NCBI GenBank assembly: GCA_017519415.1
Contig: JAFWSI010000070.1
Coordinates: forward strand, 124,001 to 188,000
Reading direction: 5' to 3'
DNA length: 64,000 bases
From: Ruminococcus sp.
GTDB taxonomy: Bacteria; Bacillota; Clostridia; Oscillospirales; Ruminococcaceae
Below are positions 34,803 to 44,460 of the stretch, in pieces (the first letter of the stretch is position 1; each line of letters begins with the position of its first letter). The position numbers and the translations under genes were made by a program. The notes beneath the pieces were generated by a model. The model saw only the letters and a program-made list of their open reading frames with translations, searched no databases and was not told the origin of the DNA.

Positions 34803-35709
34803 TATATGCCTTCTCGGCACCGGAGGAATGATGCCTCTCAAGGACAGGTTCCTCACCGGCCTCTATGCGGAATACAGCGGAAAGGCAGTCCTTATCGACT
34901 GCGGAGAGGGTATGCAGGTAGCTATTGCTGCTCACGGCCTTAAAATGAGCAGGATAGAACTTATACTCATCACCCACTGTCATGCCGATCATGTTGCGGG
35001 ACTTCCCGGACTGCTGCTTTCCATCGGCAACAGCTCCCGTACCGAGCCGTTGTATATCGCAGCAGGACGGAGCACGATGCCGGCTGTGGAAAAGCTCATC
35101 AGCATATGCGGCGGACTTCCCTATGAGATAAGGCTGACAGAGCTTGCCGAGGATCGTGCGGATACCTTTACAGCGGATATGATCGATCCGATGCTTACGG
35201 TAAATACTCTGCCACTGTCTCACAGAGTCAGCTGTCTCGGCTACAGTCTCCTCCTGAAGCGCAGACCCACCTTCCTTCCCGAAAAGGTAAGGGAACTCGG
35301 AGTCCCCGTTGAGTTCTGGAAACGGCTCCACAGCGGAGAGTCTGTAACTCTTTCCGACGGCAGGTCGATCGCATCACGGGAGGTCACAGGAGAGATCAAA
35401 CCGCCCGTAAAGATAACTTATGCTACCGATACTCTTCCTATAGCGGAGCTGACGGAATTTGCCTGCGGCTCCGACCTTTTCGTATGCGAGGGAATGTACG
35501 GACTTCCGGAAAAGAAGGAGTCTATGATCGAAAAGCGCCATATGCTCATGCAGGACGCCTGTAATATCGCTTTAAAGGCACAGGTAAAAAGACTATGGCT
35601 CACTCATTACAGTCCCGCAGAAAAGGAGCCGTCTGTTTATTCGGACGGGCTGAGAGGGATTTTCCCCGGTACTGTTGTATCGGAGGACGGCATAAAGATA
35701 ACATTATGA
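34795..35709 (+). CDS. rnz: Ribonuclease Z-like metallo-beta-lactamase
   Basis: The 304-residue protein opens I-C-L-L-G-T-G-G-M-M-P-L and has L-I-D-C-G-E-G-M-Q. Its metal-binding motif is T-H-C-H-A-D-H-V-A-G-L-P-G-L-L, and Y-A-T-D-T and L-T-H-Y-S-P come later. This is the tRNase Z type of MBL fold, which trims tRNA 3' ends. An AGGAGGG site gives ATG 34795 as the start. It lies within the rseP-ispG interval, overlapping rseP. A related nuclease role cannot be excluded. Confidence 0.85.
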   Translation: MADICLLGTGGMMPLKDRFLTGLYAEYSGKAVLIDCGEGMQVAIAAHGLKMSRIELILITHCHADHVAGLPGLLLSIGNSSRTEPLYIAAGRSTMPAVEKLISICGGLPYEIRLTELAEDRADTFTADMIDPMLTVNTLPLSHRVSCLGYSLLLKRRPTFLPEKVRELGVPVEFWKRLHSGESVTLSDGRSIASREVTGEIKPPVKITYATDTLPIAELTEFACGSDLFVCEGMYGLPEKKESMIEKRHMLMQDACNIALKAQVKRLWLTHYSPAEKEPSVYSDGLRGIFPGTVVSEDGIKITL

Positions 35710-35729
35710 AATATTAACGGAGGCATACC

Positions 35730-36767
35730 ATGAGAAATGTCAGACCAGTGAAGGTAGGAGACTGCGTCCTCGACGGAAAGCATATATATATCCAGTCAAT
35801 GCTCAATGCCCGTTCGGACGATATTGAGGGCAGTGTAAGACAGGCAGCCGAGCTTGAAAAGGCGGGCTGTGAGATAATAAGGGCGGCTATACCGAATATG
35901 GAAGCGGTAAGGCTTATCCCTGCAATAAAGGAAGCGGTGAAGATCCCCCTTGTTGCGGATATACATTTCGATTATAAGCTGGCTGTCGAGTCGGCTGCTG
36001 CGGGAGTTGACAAGATCCGTATAAATCCCGGAAATATAGGCGGAATGGACAGGGTAAAGGCGGTTGTTGAAGCCTGCCGTGCAAGGAATCTGCCCATACG
36101 CATAGGAGTAAACTCTGGCTCGCTGGAAAAGGATATACTGGCAAAGTACGGTTCTCCCACGCCCGAAGCTCTTGTAGAGAGCGCCATGACTCATGCCGCT
36201 ATGCTGGAGCATTTCGATTTTAATGATATAGTTATTTCCATAAAATCCTCCGACGTTAACAGAATGATAACATCCTACAGGCTGGCTGCCGAGAAGTGCA
36301 GCTATCCGCTCCACCTCGGAGTGACAGAGGCGGGAACAGAGCGCATGGGACTTATAAAGTCAGCCATAGGTATCGGTTCGCTGCTTTGTGACGGAATCGG
36401 AGAAACAATAAGAGTTTCCCTTACAGACGATCCTGTCCGTGAGATCGCAGCTGCAAAGGATATTCTCAGGAGCATCGGAAAGCGCGGCGGTGTAAGGATA
36501 GTATCATGTCCCACCTGCGGAAGAACGAGGATAGATCTTGTAAAGGCAGCCAAAATGGTAGAGGAAGCAGTGAAGGATATGGAAAAGGATATAACAGTTG
36601 CCGTCATGGGCTGTATCGTAAACGGGCCGGGAGAAGCCCGCGAAGCCGATGTGGGTATCGCAGGCGGTGACGGCTGTGCCATTATCTTCAAAAAGGACGG
36701 CACACAGCGCAAGATAAGGGAAGAGGACATTGTTCCCGAGCTGCTTGCGGAAATAGAAAAGCTTTAA
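35730..36767 (+). CDS. ispG: (E)-4-hydroxy-3-methylbut-2-enyl-diphosphate synthase
   Basis: IspG makes HMBPP in the MEP pathway with a [4Fe-4S] cluster. The 345-residue protein has the TIM-barrel start with V-A-D-I-H-F-D-Y and I-R-I-N-P-G-N-I-G. The C-terminal cluster ligands are in S-C-P-T-C-G-R-T and G-C-I-V-N-G-P-G-E. It is the last gene of the run that begins at pyrH. ACGGAGG lies before the ATG. Confidence 0.96.
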   Translation: MRNVRPVKVGDCVLDGKHIYIQSMLNARSDDIEGSVRQAAELEKAGCEIIRAAIPNMEAVRLIPAIKEAVKIPLVADIHFDYKLAVESAAAGVDKIRINPGNIGGMDRVKAVVEACRARNLPIRIGVNSGSLEKDILAKYGSPTPEALVESAMTHAAMLEHFDFNDIVISIKSSDVNRMITSYRLAAEKCSYPLHLGVTEAGTERMGLIKSAIGIGSLLCDGIGETIRVSLTDDPVREIAAAKDILRSIGKRGGVRIVSCPTCGRTRIDLVKAAKMVEEAVKDMEKDITVAVMGCIVNGPGEAREADVGIAGGDGCAIIFKKDGTQRKIREEDIVPELLAEIEKL

Positions 36768-36870
36768 GAATTGAAAATGGAGAATTATGGTATCGCTTAC
36801 ACGATAATATTCAGATCAGTCCGCGATGCAGGCACATTCATTCTTAATTCTGAATTCTCAATTATAAATT
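36768..36870. repeat. Short MITE-like element between ispG and polC
   Basis: Imperfect terminal inverted repeats of about 20 bases flank a core of about 55 bases. The left end carries AATTGAAAATGGAGAATTA and the right end, reversed, carries AATTGAGAATTCAGAATTAA. Such AATTGAGAATT ends are common in repeated small non-coding elements of Clostridia. No open frame is present. Whether it is repeated elsewhere in the genome cannot be seen here. Confidence 0.55.
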
Positions 36871-36886
36871 GGACGGGAGTTTTATA

Positions 36887-39800
36887 ATGCAGGTTAAAAT
36901 ATCCGAATTTCTGAGCGAATATGTATCCGAGCTTCCCGAAAGTGTGCTTTCGGGAGAGATATTCAAGCTTACATATACCGAGGATCTGCACAGTATTCGT
37001 TTTCACGCACGCTTTGACGGGATAGTACCCGCAGACGATATATTTGCATTTGAAAAAGCAGTCGAAGCAGCCGTAAAGGTGGATCAGGCGAGACTTGAAT
37101 GCCGTTATCCCGAGGACAGGTTCGGCATGGACTGCTACGGCGAGCTTCTTAAGCTTATAAAACGTGATATTCCCGTTGTGAACGGATTTCTCGACGACGC
37201 AGACGTTCAGCTCGGCAGCGGCGAGCTCCGTATCAGGATAGTACACGGCGGCAGGGATATACTTGACAAGTTCGGCTTCTGCCTGAGATTCGGGAGAATG
37301 ATATATAACCAGTTCGGTGTAAGGATAAAGGTGGTCCTTGAAGGTGACAGCTCCGTAAGCAGAGAACAATACGATGAGATGATGGAGCGTATAGAAGCCG
37401 ATCTTCCTGATTACAGTGAGCAGCTTATCCCCGATAAGTCGCCTGATGAGCAGAAGGCCGAGGAAATGAAAGCCGTGGTACCTACAGCTGCGGTTGATGT
37501 TTCGGCACTCAACAATGAGTTTGATCATGACTCTGCGGAGATAATCAAGGGCAGAGCGATACGCTCCAAGCCTGTTCCTATCTGTGAAGCAGTCATGAAG
37601 ATGGGCGAAAAGGTCGTGGTTGTCGGCGATGTATTCTCCACCGATCTGAAGGAGATACGCAACGGAAAGACTGTTGTTACCTACGAAGTGACAGATTACA
37701 GCGGCTCGATCAAGCTTAAGATATTTGCGAAGAACGAAGAAGTGGAAGAACTTAAGCTGGGCTCTGTAAAGAAGGGCGCAGCCCTGCTGGCTTCGGGAAG
37801 GATCGACTACGATCAGTTTGCAAAGGATATGGTTATAACCGTTGATTCTCTCATAAAGGTAAAGCGAATACCTAAAATGGACAATTATCCTGAAAAGCGC
37901 GTAGAACTCCATTGTCATACCAATATGTCCGCTATGGACGCTGTGACCGATCCTGTTACCCTTATAAACAGAGCGGCAGCATGGGGACATCAGGCAATGG
38001 CTATAACCGATCACGGCTGTGTACAGGCTTTCCCCGACTGTATGTACAATATGCCCAAGGACTTCAAGGTCATATACGGCATGGAGGCCTATGTGGTCAA
38101 TGATATAGAGCGTGAAATGGCTTTGTACGGCGATGATGACCGCAGCTTTGAGGGCGAGATAATAATATTTGACGTTGAGACCACAGGCCTCAGCTTCCGG
38201 CATGACAGACTGACGGAGATAGGCGCTGTAAAGCTTAAAAATCTTCAGATAGTTGACAGCTTCAATACCAAGGTAAATCCCGGAATGCATATACCCGAGC
38301 ATATAACGGAGCTGACAGGCATAAGCGACGCAGATGTGGCAGATGCTCCCGATGAAAAGGAAGCTCTCCGCCTGTTTATGGAATTCTGCGGAGACAAGCC
38401 CGTGCTTGTAGCTCATAATGCACGTTACGATACGACTATGATAGATCAGGTCTGCAAGAGGCAGGATATTGATTTTGAGTATACATGGATAGATACTCTT
38501 GTAATGTGTCAGGCCATGCTTCCCGAAATGGGACGCTATAAGCTGAATTATGTGGCAAAGCAGCTAAAGCTCGGTAAATTTGAGCATCACCGCGCTTCCG
38601 ACGACGCTCTCATGCTTGCGAAGATATACATAGAGCTTATAGGCAGACTCAAGAGCGACCGTAATTTTTCCGGAATACAGCAGCTTAACGAGCTGGTAAA
38701 TGATATAGAGCTGAAAAAGCTGAAGTCATATCATCACATCATACTTGTAAGAAATCAGGCTGGTCTGAAGAATCTGTACAGGCTCGTATCAATAAGCAAC
38801 CTCGATTATTTCTATAAGAAGCCTCTTATCCCGAAATCGCTGCTTATCAAGCACCGCGAGGGGCTTATATACGGAAGCGCCTGTGAAGCGGGAGAGCTTT
38901 TTCAGGCAATTCTTGATCTGCGGCCTCAGGAGTATATTGACAATCTTGCACAGTTCTATGATTATCTTGAGATACAGCCCATATGCAACAACGAATTCAT
39001 GGTCAGGGACGGCAAAGCCCGTGACGACGAAGAGCTCCGTCAGCTTGACCGTGATATTGTGGATATAGGCGACAGACTGGGTATACCCGTATGTGCCACC
39101 TGTGACGTTCATTTCATCGATCCCAAGGACGCCATATACCGGAAGATCATACTTGCGACCTTAGGCTTTAAGGACGCGGAAAATCAGGCGCCTCTCTATT
39201 TCCGCACCACAGAGGAGATGATGAATGAATTCGGCTTCCTCGGGGAAGAAAAGGCTAAAGAGGTAGTAATAACCAATACAAATGCCATAGCCGATCAGAT
39301 AGAGGTGGTACGTCCCATACCCAAGGGCACATTTACTCCCACTATTGACGGTGCCGAGGAGGAGCTTACCCGTATCACCAACGAGAGGGCGCGCGAGATA
39401 TATGGCGATCCGCTGCCCGAGATGGTGGAAAAACGCCTCAACAGAGAGCTTTCATCTATCATCAAGCACGGTTTTTCCGTACTCTATATTATTGCTCAGA
39501 AGCTTGTGTGGAACTCGGTGGAGAATGGCTACCTTGTTGGTTCGAGAGGATCTGTCGGTTCGTCATTCGTGGCTTCCATGGCAGGAATATCGGAGGTAAA
39601 TCCTCTTCCGCCCCATTACGTATGCCCGAACTGCAAGCACAGCGAGTTCCTGCTGGACGGCGTTTACGGCTCGGGTTTTGATCTCCCGCCGAAAAACTGT
39701 CCCGACTGCGGAAAGGATATGCTGAGAGACGGACACGACATACCCTTCGAGACCTTCCTCGGCTTTGACGGAGACAAGGCTCCCGATATAGACCTCAACT

Positions 39801-41212
39801 TCTCAGGCGAGTATCAGTTCTGGGCTCACCGCTATACGGAGCAGCTTTTCGGAAAGAGCAATGTTTTCAAGGCCGGCACTATCTCAGCCGTAGCCGATAA
39901 GACAGCCTACGGATATGTAAAGAAATACTGTGAAGAGAAGGGGATAACCCTTAACGGAGCAGAAATGGACCGGCTTGCCATAGGCTGTACCGGTATCAAG
40001 AGAACAACGGGACAGCACCCAGGAGGAATGGTCGTTGTTCCGTCAGACTACGATGTTTACGATTTCACTCCTGTCCAGCACCCTGCGGATTCGGCGGATT
40101 CAGAGGTCATAACCACTCACTTTGACTTCAATTCACTACATGATACCATACTTAAGCTCGACGAGCTCGGACACGTTGTACCTACTCTTTACAAGCACCT
40201 TGAGGATCTCACCGGAATGAAAATAAAGGACGTTCCCACCTCCGATCCCGATGTTATACGTATGTGTACCAACTGTGACGTACTGGGAGTAACGCCCGAG
40301 GATATATACTGCAAGACCGGCAGTCTCGGTATCCCAGAAATGGGTACGGGCTTCACTATACAGATGCTTCTTGACGCAAAGCCCACAAAGTTCAGCGACT
40401 TCCTTCAGATCTCGGGACTTTCTCACGGAACCGATGTATGGCTGGGCAATGCAAAGGACCTTATCGACAATAACGTCTGCACAATTTCCGACGTTATAGG
40501 TACCCGTGACTCCATTATGACCTACCTTTTATATAAGGGCGTCGAGCCTAAAATGGCCTTCCAGATCATGGAATGGACCCGTAAGGGCAAGGCTCCGAAG
40601 CAGTTTACTCCCGAGATAATACAGATGCTCAGGGATCATAACGTTCCCGAGTGGTATATCGAGAGCTGTCTTAAGATAAAGTATATGTTCCCCAAGGCTC
40701 ACGCGGCAGCGTACGTTATCGCAGCGATAAAGCTTGGCTGGTTCAAGCTCCATATGCCGCTGGAATATTATGCCACATATTTCTCGGTAAGAGGAGAGGA
40801 CTTTGACGCTGAGCTCGCCGTAAAGGGAAGAGCTGCTGTCCGTGCCAAGATCGAGGAGATCAAGGCAATGGGCAACGACAGGACAAATAAGGACAGCTCC
40901 CTGTACGATATATTGCTCATCACCAACGAAATGCTTGCGAGAGGATACGAATTCCTGCCCATTGATCTTTTTAAGTCCCATGCTACAGATTATCTTGTTG
41001 AGGACGGAAAGCTCAGGATACCTTTTGCAGCTATGAGCGGCGTCGGAGAGAACGCAGCCAAGGGCATATATGAGGCTGTTCAGAAGGGCGGTTTCATGTC
41101 GGTAGAGGAATTTCAGCAGGAGAGCGGCGCGTCAAAAACAACAATAGATATGTTGAAAACAATAGGAGCTTTTGGTGATTTGCCCGAATCTACACAGATG
41201 TCCTTTTTTTGA
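36887..41212 (+). CDS. polC: DNA polymerase III, PolC type
   Basis: The replicative polymerase of low-GC Gram-positives. The 1,441-residue protein has an N-terminal domain, an OB fold, a PHP domain (V-E-L-H-C-H-T-N-M-S near 340 and D-H-G-C-V-Q-A), and an inserted 3'-5' exonuclease (I-F-D-V-E-T-T-G-L near 428). A cysteine pair zinc-binding region lies near 912-945 (C-P-N-C-K and C-P-D-C-G). The polymerase active-site motif P-D-I-D-L-N-F-S-G-E lies near 963. Start chosen at ATG 36887; an ATG six codons earlier lies within the repeat and lacks a ribosome site. Confidence 0.97.
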   Translation: MQVKISEFLSEYVSELPESVLSGEIFKLTYTEDLHSIRFHARFDGIVPADDIFAFEKAVEAAVKVDQARLECRYPEDRFGMDCYGELLKLIKRDIPVVNGFLDDADVQLGSGELRIRIVHGGRDILDKFGFCLRFGRMIYNQFGVRIKVVLEGDSSVSREQYDEMMERIEADLPDYSEQLIPDKSPDEQKAEEMKAVVPTAAVDVSALNNEFDHDSAEIIKGRAIRSKPVPICEAVMKMGEKVVVVGDVFSTDLKEIRNGKTVVTYEVTDYSGSIKLKIFAKNEEVEELKLGSVKKGAALLASGRIDYDQFAKDMVITVDSLIKVKRIPKMDNYPEKRVELHCHTNMSAMDAVTDPVTLINRAAAWGHQAMAITDHGCVQAFPDCMYNMPKDFKVIYGMEAYVVNDIEREMALYGDDDRSFEGEIIIFDVETTGLSFRHDRLTEIGAVKLKNLQIVDSFNTKVNPGMHIPEHITELTGISDADVADAPDEKEALRLFMEFCGDKPVLVAHNARYDTTMIDQVCKRQDIDFEYTWIDTLVMCQAMLPEMGRYKLNYVAKQLKLGKFEHHRASDDALMLAKIYIELIGRLKSDRNFSGIQQLNELVNDIELKKLKSYHHIILVRNQAGLKNLYRLVSISNLDYFYKKPLIPKSLLIKHREGLIYGSACEAGELFQAILDLRPQEYIDNLAQFYDYLEIQPICNNEFMVRDGKARDDEELRQLDRDIVDIGDRLGIPVCATCDVHFIDPKDAIYRKIILATLGFKDAENQAPLYFRTTEEMMNEFGFLGEEKAKEVVITNTNAIADQIEVVRPIPKGTFTPTIDGAEEELTRITNERAREIYGDPLPEMVEKRLNRELSSIIKHGFSVLYIIAQKLVWNSVENGYLVGSRGSVGSSFVASMAGISEVNPLPPHYVCPNCKHSEFLLDGVYGSGFDLPPKNCPDCGKDMLRDGHDIPFETFLGFDGDKAPDIDLNFSGEYQFWAHRYTEQLFGKSNVFKAGTISAVADKTAYGYVKKYCEEKGITLNGAEMDRLAIGCTGIKRTTGQHPGGMVVVPSDYDVYDFTPVQHPADSADSEVITTHFDFNSLHDTILKLDELGHVVPTLYKHLEDLTGMKIKDVPTSDPDVIRMCTNCDVLGVTPEDIYCKTGSLGIPEMGTGFTIQMLLDAKPTKFSDFLQISGLSHGTDVWLGNAKDLIDNNVCTISDVIGTRDSIMTYLLYKGVEPKMAFQIMEWTRKGKAPKQFTPEIIQMLRDHNVPEWYIESCLKIKYMFPKAHAAAYVIAAIKLGWFKLHMPLEYYATYFSVRGEDFDAELAVKGRAAVRAKIEEIKAMGNDRTNKDSSLYDILLITNEMLARGYEFLPIDLFKSHATDYLVEDGKLRIPFAAMSGVGENAAKGIYEAVQKGGFMSVEEFQQESGASKTTIDMLKTIGAFGDLPESTQMSFF

Positions 41213-41213
41213 C

Positions 41214-41242
41214 TTGACTTTTGCTTAGTAGTATGTTATCAT
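41214..41242 (+). promoter_or_regulatory. Promoter of the histidine operon
   Basis: TTGACT (41214-41219), 17 bp, TATCAT (41237-41242), directly after polC. The 46 bases from -10 to hisZ hold no space for a T-box or leader peptide. Confidence 0.65.
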
Positions 41243-41287
41243 AGTATCATGTTAGCAGACTAAAGTGATTCGGTCGAGGAGGTTAAT

Positions 41288-42484
41288 ATGAGAAATTATG
41301 ATCTTATAACTCCCGAGGGAACGAAGGATCTTCTTTTCGGTGAGTGTATAGTAAGAAAAAATATTGAAAATACACTGATGGGACTTTTCAGGAGCCGCGG
41401 ATACAGTGAGACCATAACGCCCGGTCTTGAGTTTTATGATGTTTTCAATCTGAATTCACGCTATTTTCCGCAGGAAAACCTGTACAAGCTCACAGACAGC
41501 AAGGGCAGGCTCCTTGTAATGCGTCCCGATACTACCATGCCTATCGCAAGAATAGTGGCAACACGTCTGAGGGACGCCGATCTGCCTTTGAAATTCTGCT
41601 ATGCTCAGGCTGTTTACTCGACGGAGCCCGCGCTGAAGGGCAGGAGCGACGAAACAGTGCAGGCAGGTATCGAGCTCATAGGCTCTCAGCTGAAGATGGC
41701 TGATCTTGAGGTGATATCCACGGCCGTTGATTCTCTCAGCTCATTTGGTATGGAGTTCTCCCTTGAGCTCGGACATATCGGTATATTCAAGGAGCTTGTG
41801 GGTAAGCTTGAAGCCTCAGATAAGGACAAGGAGAGCATAAGGAAGCTCATTGAGAGCAAGAATTTCCCTGCTCTCAACGATATGCTCGACAGCTTCGGAC
41901 ATTCGCCCGTAACAACAGCCCTTAAGAAGCTTCCCGCTTTATTCGGCGGTGAGGAGGTCTTCGACAAGGCAGAGGAGCTCATGCCCGATGAGAATATAAA
42001 GAAGATACTAGGAGAGCTTAAGGAGATATATCTTGACGCTTCGGAGCTCTGCGGTGACGAGGGCTCTATAACGGTCGATCTCGGACTTGTAAACAAGACC
42101 GACTATTACACCGGTCTGATTATAAAGGGTTATCTTCAGGGCCACGGCGAAGAGGTGCTCTCGGGAGGCCGCTACGATAAGCTCATATCGGAATTCGGCT
42201 ATGATGTTCCCGCGGTAGGCTTTGCCGTAAATATCAACGCAGTTGCAAAGCTTATGGAAAAGAGCGATGTACTTCCTGCCGAGCCCAGAGCTGATGTTAT
42301 CGTATATGCCGAGGAAGGCTGCGAGGTAGCGGCTCTCAAGGCTGCGAAGGAGCTCCGCGAGCAGGGACTTGTAGTTGAGAATGCACTTTTTGACGATATT
42401 GAAAGCGTAAGAGAGTACGCTATGGAGAAAAAGATCTCCAAGGTTGTTGTTATAGACGGAGATAGCAGGGAGGTCACGATATGA
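41288..42484 (+). CDS. hisZ: ATP phosphoribosyltransferase regulatory subunit HisZ
   Basis: HisZ is a histidyl-tRNA-synthetase-like protein without aminoacylation activity that activates the short HisG. The 398-residue protein has the class II synthetase-like fold (P-E-G-T-K-D-L-L-F, then M-R-P-D-T-T-M-P-I-A-R-I) and a later G-G-R-Y-D-K-L segment. The next gene overlaps its stop (ATGA) and is the short HisG, which confirms HisZ rather than a true synthetase. Confidence 0.93.
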   Translation: MRNYDLITPEGTKDLLFGECIVRKNIENTLMGLFRSRGYSETITPGLEFYDVFNLNSRYFPQENLYKLTDSKGRLLVMRPDTTMPIARIVATRLRDADLPLKFCYAQAVYSTEPALKGRSDETVQAGIELIGSQLKMADLEVISTAVDSLSSFGMEFSLELGHIGIFKELVGKLEASDKDKESIRKLIESKNFPALNDMLDSFGHSPVTTALKKLPALFGGEEVFDKAEELMPDENIKKILGELKEIYLDASELCGDEGSITVDLGLVNKTDYYTGLIIKGYLQGHGEEVLSGGRYDKLISEFGYDVPAVGFAVNINAVAKLMEKSDVLPAEPRADVIVYAEEGCEVAALKAAKELREQGLVVENALFDDIESVREYAMEKKISKVVVIDGDSREVTI

Positions 42485-43110
42485 ACAAGCCTATAAGAAT
42501 GGCTCTTACAAAGGGCAGACTGGAAAAGGACACAGTTGGTCTCCTTGAAAATCTGGGCTTTGACTGCACAGCTGTACGCGAAAAGGGCAGAAAGCTCATA
42601 CTTCCTGTACCTGACGCAAACCTTGAAGTCGTACTTGCCAAGGCAAATGACGTTATCACCTATGTTGAGCACGGCGTATGCGACATGGGAGTTGTAGGCA
42701 AGGACACTATCATGGAAATGAAGGGCAAGTTTTATGAGCTTGTAGACCTTGGCTTCGGAAAGTGCAAGTTTGCTCTTGCGACAAAGAAGGGCTACGATTT
42801 CTACAGCGGCTACGGTATAAAGACCATAGCGACAAAGTATCCGAATGTAGCAAGGAGCTTCTTTGAGAAGAAGGGAATGGATACCGAGATCATCAAGATA
42901 GAGGGTTCTGTTGAGCTTGCACCGCTCCTTGAACTTGCCGACGGAATAGTTGATATTGTGGAGACAGGTACAACTCTCAGGGAAAACGGACTCGAGGTCA
43001 TTGAGGACGTTGCGCCTATCTCTGCAAGGCTTATCGCAAATACGGTCAGTCTTAAAATGAGACACGCTGAAATAGACAGACTTATCACACTGATAGAGGA
43101 GAATCTCTGA
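42481..43110 (+). CDS. hisG: ATP phosphoribosyltransferase, short form
   Basis: The first enzyme of histidine synthesis. At 209 residues it is the short form that needs HisZ. Motifs: I-R-M-A-L-T-K-G-R-L-E-K-D at the start, D-M-G-V-V-G-K-D-T, the I-V-D-I-V-E-T-G-T-T-L-R PRPP-loop. It lacks the C-terminal regulatory domain of long HisG, so feedback by histidine probably acts through HisZ. It overlaps hisD by one base. Confidence 0.97.
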   Translation: MNKPIRMALTKGRLEKDTVGLLENLGFDCTAVREKGRKLILPVPDANLEVVLAKANDVITYVEHGVCDMGVVGKDTIMEMKGKFYELVDLGFGKCKFALATKKGYDFYSGYGIKTIATKYPNVARSFFEKKGMDTEIIKIEGSVELAPLLELADGIVDIVETGTTLRENGLEVIEDVAPISARLIANTVSLKMRHAEIDRLITLIEENL

Positions 43111-44396
43111 TGAAAAAAATATATGCAAACGGTACCGACGAGGTCGCTTTTCTTAATGATCTGAAAAAGAGAAGCGGCGAGACCAATAAGAAGGTCACGG
43201 AAGTCGTATCCGAAATAATAGAAAATGTCAGAAACAACGGTGATGAGGCCGTTAAGAATTATACACTCAAATTTGACGGCAATCTGCCACAGTATTACGA
43301 GGTGCCCCGTGAGGTCATCAACGACGCTCTTACAGAGGCAGATCAGGAGTTCGTTGACGCACTCCTCAATGCTCAGGAGAATATTGCTGATTTTCACAAC
43401 AGACAGGTAGAGCAGAGCTTTATCTCTGCCAAGGATAACGGCGTTATCATGGGACAGCGTATCCGCGGACTGCACAGGGTTGGACTCTATGTTCCCGGCG
43501 GTACAGCGGCTTATCCGTCAAGTGTTCTTATGAACGCTATCCCTGCTAAAATCGCAGGTGTCAAGGAGATAATCATGGTAACTCCTCCGCTGAAGGACGG
43601 TACTCCAAACAAGGATATCCTTGTTGCAGCAGCTATCTGCGGCGTTGACAGAGTATTCCTTTCGGGCGGCGCACAGGCTATCGCTGCTCTTGCGTACGGT
43701 ACAGAGGAGATACCCAAGTGCGACAAGATAGTAGGTCCCGGAAATATCTATGTTGCTACAGCCAAGAAGCTTCTTTACGGCGTAGTTGATATAGATATGA
43801 TAGCAGGCCCCAGTGAGATACTTGTTATCGCTGACGATACCGCCGACCCTAAGTTTGCAGCAGCTGATCTTATGTCGCAGGCAGAGCACGACGTGCTTGC
43901 ATCCGCTATCATGGTAACTACCAGCGAAAAGCTTGCAGACGAGACTATCAAGGAAATAGACCGCCAGAAGGAATATCTCTCCAGAAAGAGCATTATCGAG
44001 AAGTCCCTTGAGGATTACGGCGCCATAATCATTGCTGACAGCCGTGAAAAGTGCGTAGAGCTTGCAAACGAGATAGCTCCCGAGCACCTTGAAGTCCTCA
44101 TGGAGAACCCATTCGAGCTTCTCGGCAGCCTTGACAATGCAGGCTCCATATTCCTCGGCAATTACGCTTCCGAGCCACTCGGCGACTATTACGCAGGACC
44201 TAACCACGTCCTCCCAACAAGCGGTACAGCCCGTTTCTTCTCGCCTCTTGGCGTAGCAAGCTTCACAAAGCGTACAGCTTACACCTACTATACCGAGGAA
44301 GCTCTGAGACAGGCTAAGGACGATATCGTTCTTATCGCAGAGCGCGAGGGACTTACAGCTCACGCCAATGCCATAAAGGTAAGATTTGAAGACTAA
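43110..44396 (+). CDS. hisD: Histidinol dehydrogenase
   Basis: Two-step NAD-dependent oxidation of histidinol to histidine. The 428-residue protein has the usual G-L-Y-V-P-G-G-T-A-A-Y-P-S-S and I-D-M-I-A-G-P-S-E-I-L-V, and the zinc-site Q-A-E-H-D and E-H-L-E motifs. It is third in the operon. Its substrate histidinol must come from a phosphatase, which is not one of the recognisable His genes here. Confidence 0.97.
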   Translation: MKKIYANGTDEVAFLNDLKKRSGETNKKVTEVVSEIIENVRNNGDEAVKNYTLKFDGNLPQYYEVPREVINDALTEADQEFVDALLNAQENIADFHNRQVEQSFISAKDNGVIMGQRIRGLHRVGLYVPGGTAAYPSSVLMNAIPAKIAGVKEIIMVTPPLKDGTPNKDILVAAAICGVDRVFLSGGAQAIAALAYGTEEIPKCDKIVGPGNIYVATAKKLLYGVVDIDMIAGPSEILVIADDTADPKFAAADLMSQAEHDVLASAIMVTTSEKLADETIKEIDRQKEYLSRKSIIEKSLEDYGAIIIADSREKCVELANEIAPEHLEVLMENPFELLGSLDNAGSIFLGNYASEPLGDYYAGPNHVLPTSGTARFFSPLGVASFTKRTAYTYYTEEALRQAKDDIVLIAEREGLTAHANAIKVRFED

Positions 44397-44406
44397 ATCA
44401 CGCAAT

Positions 44407-44446
44407 GGGGCGGCTTGAAATACAGCTGCCCTATAGGTGTTTTTTT
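44407..44446 (+). other. Hairpin with T tract between hisD and hisC
   Basis: GGGGCGGCT and AGCTGCCCT pair over 9 bp with two G-T pairs, then an 8-base space and seven T. It may act as a partial terminator lowering downstream expression; hisC begins 14 bases later. Confidence 0.4.
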
Positions 44447-44460
44447 GGAAAGGATAAATT

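Noticed and set aside
36797-38416. 539-codon minus-strand open frame opposite polC
   Set aside because: It overlaps an unmistakable polC, has no start site or homology that I recognise, and its composition reflects the codon bias of the sense strand.
41243-41287. T-box or leader-peptide attenuator before hisZ
   Set aside because: Only 45 bases separate the -10 from hisZ; there is no His codon run or T-box sequence.
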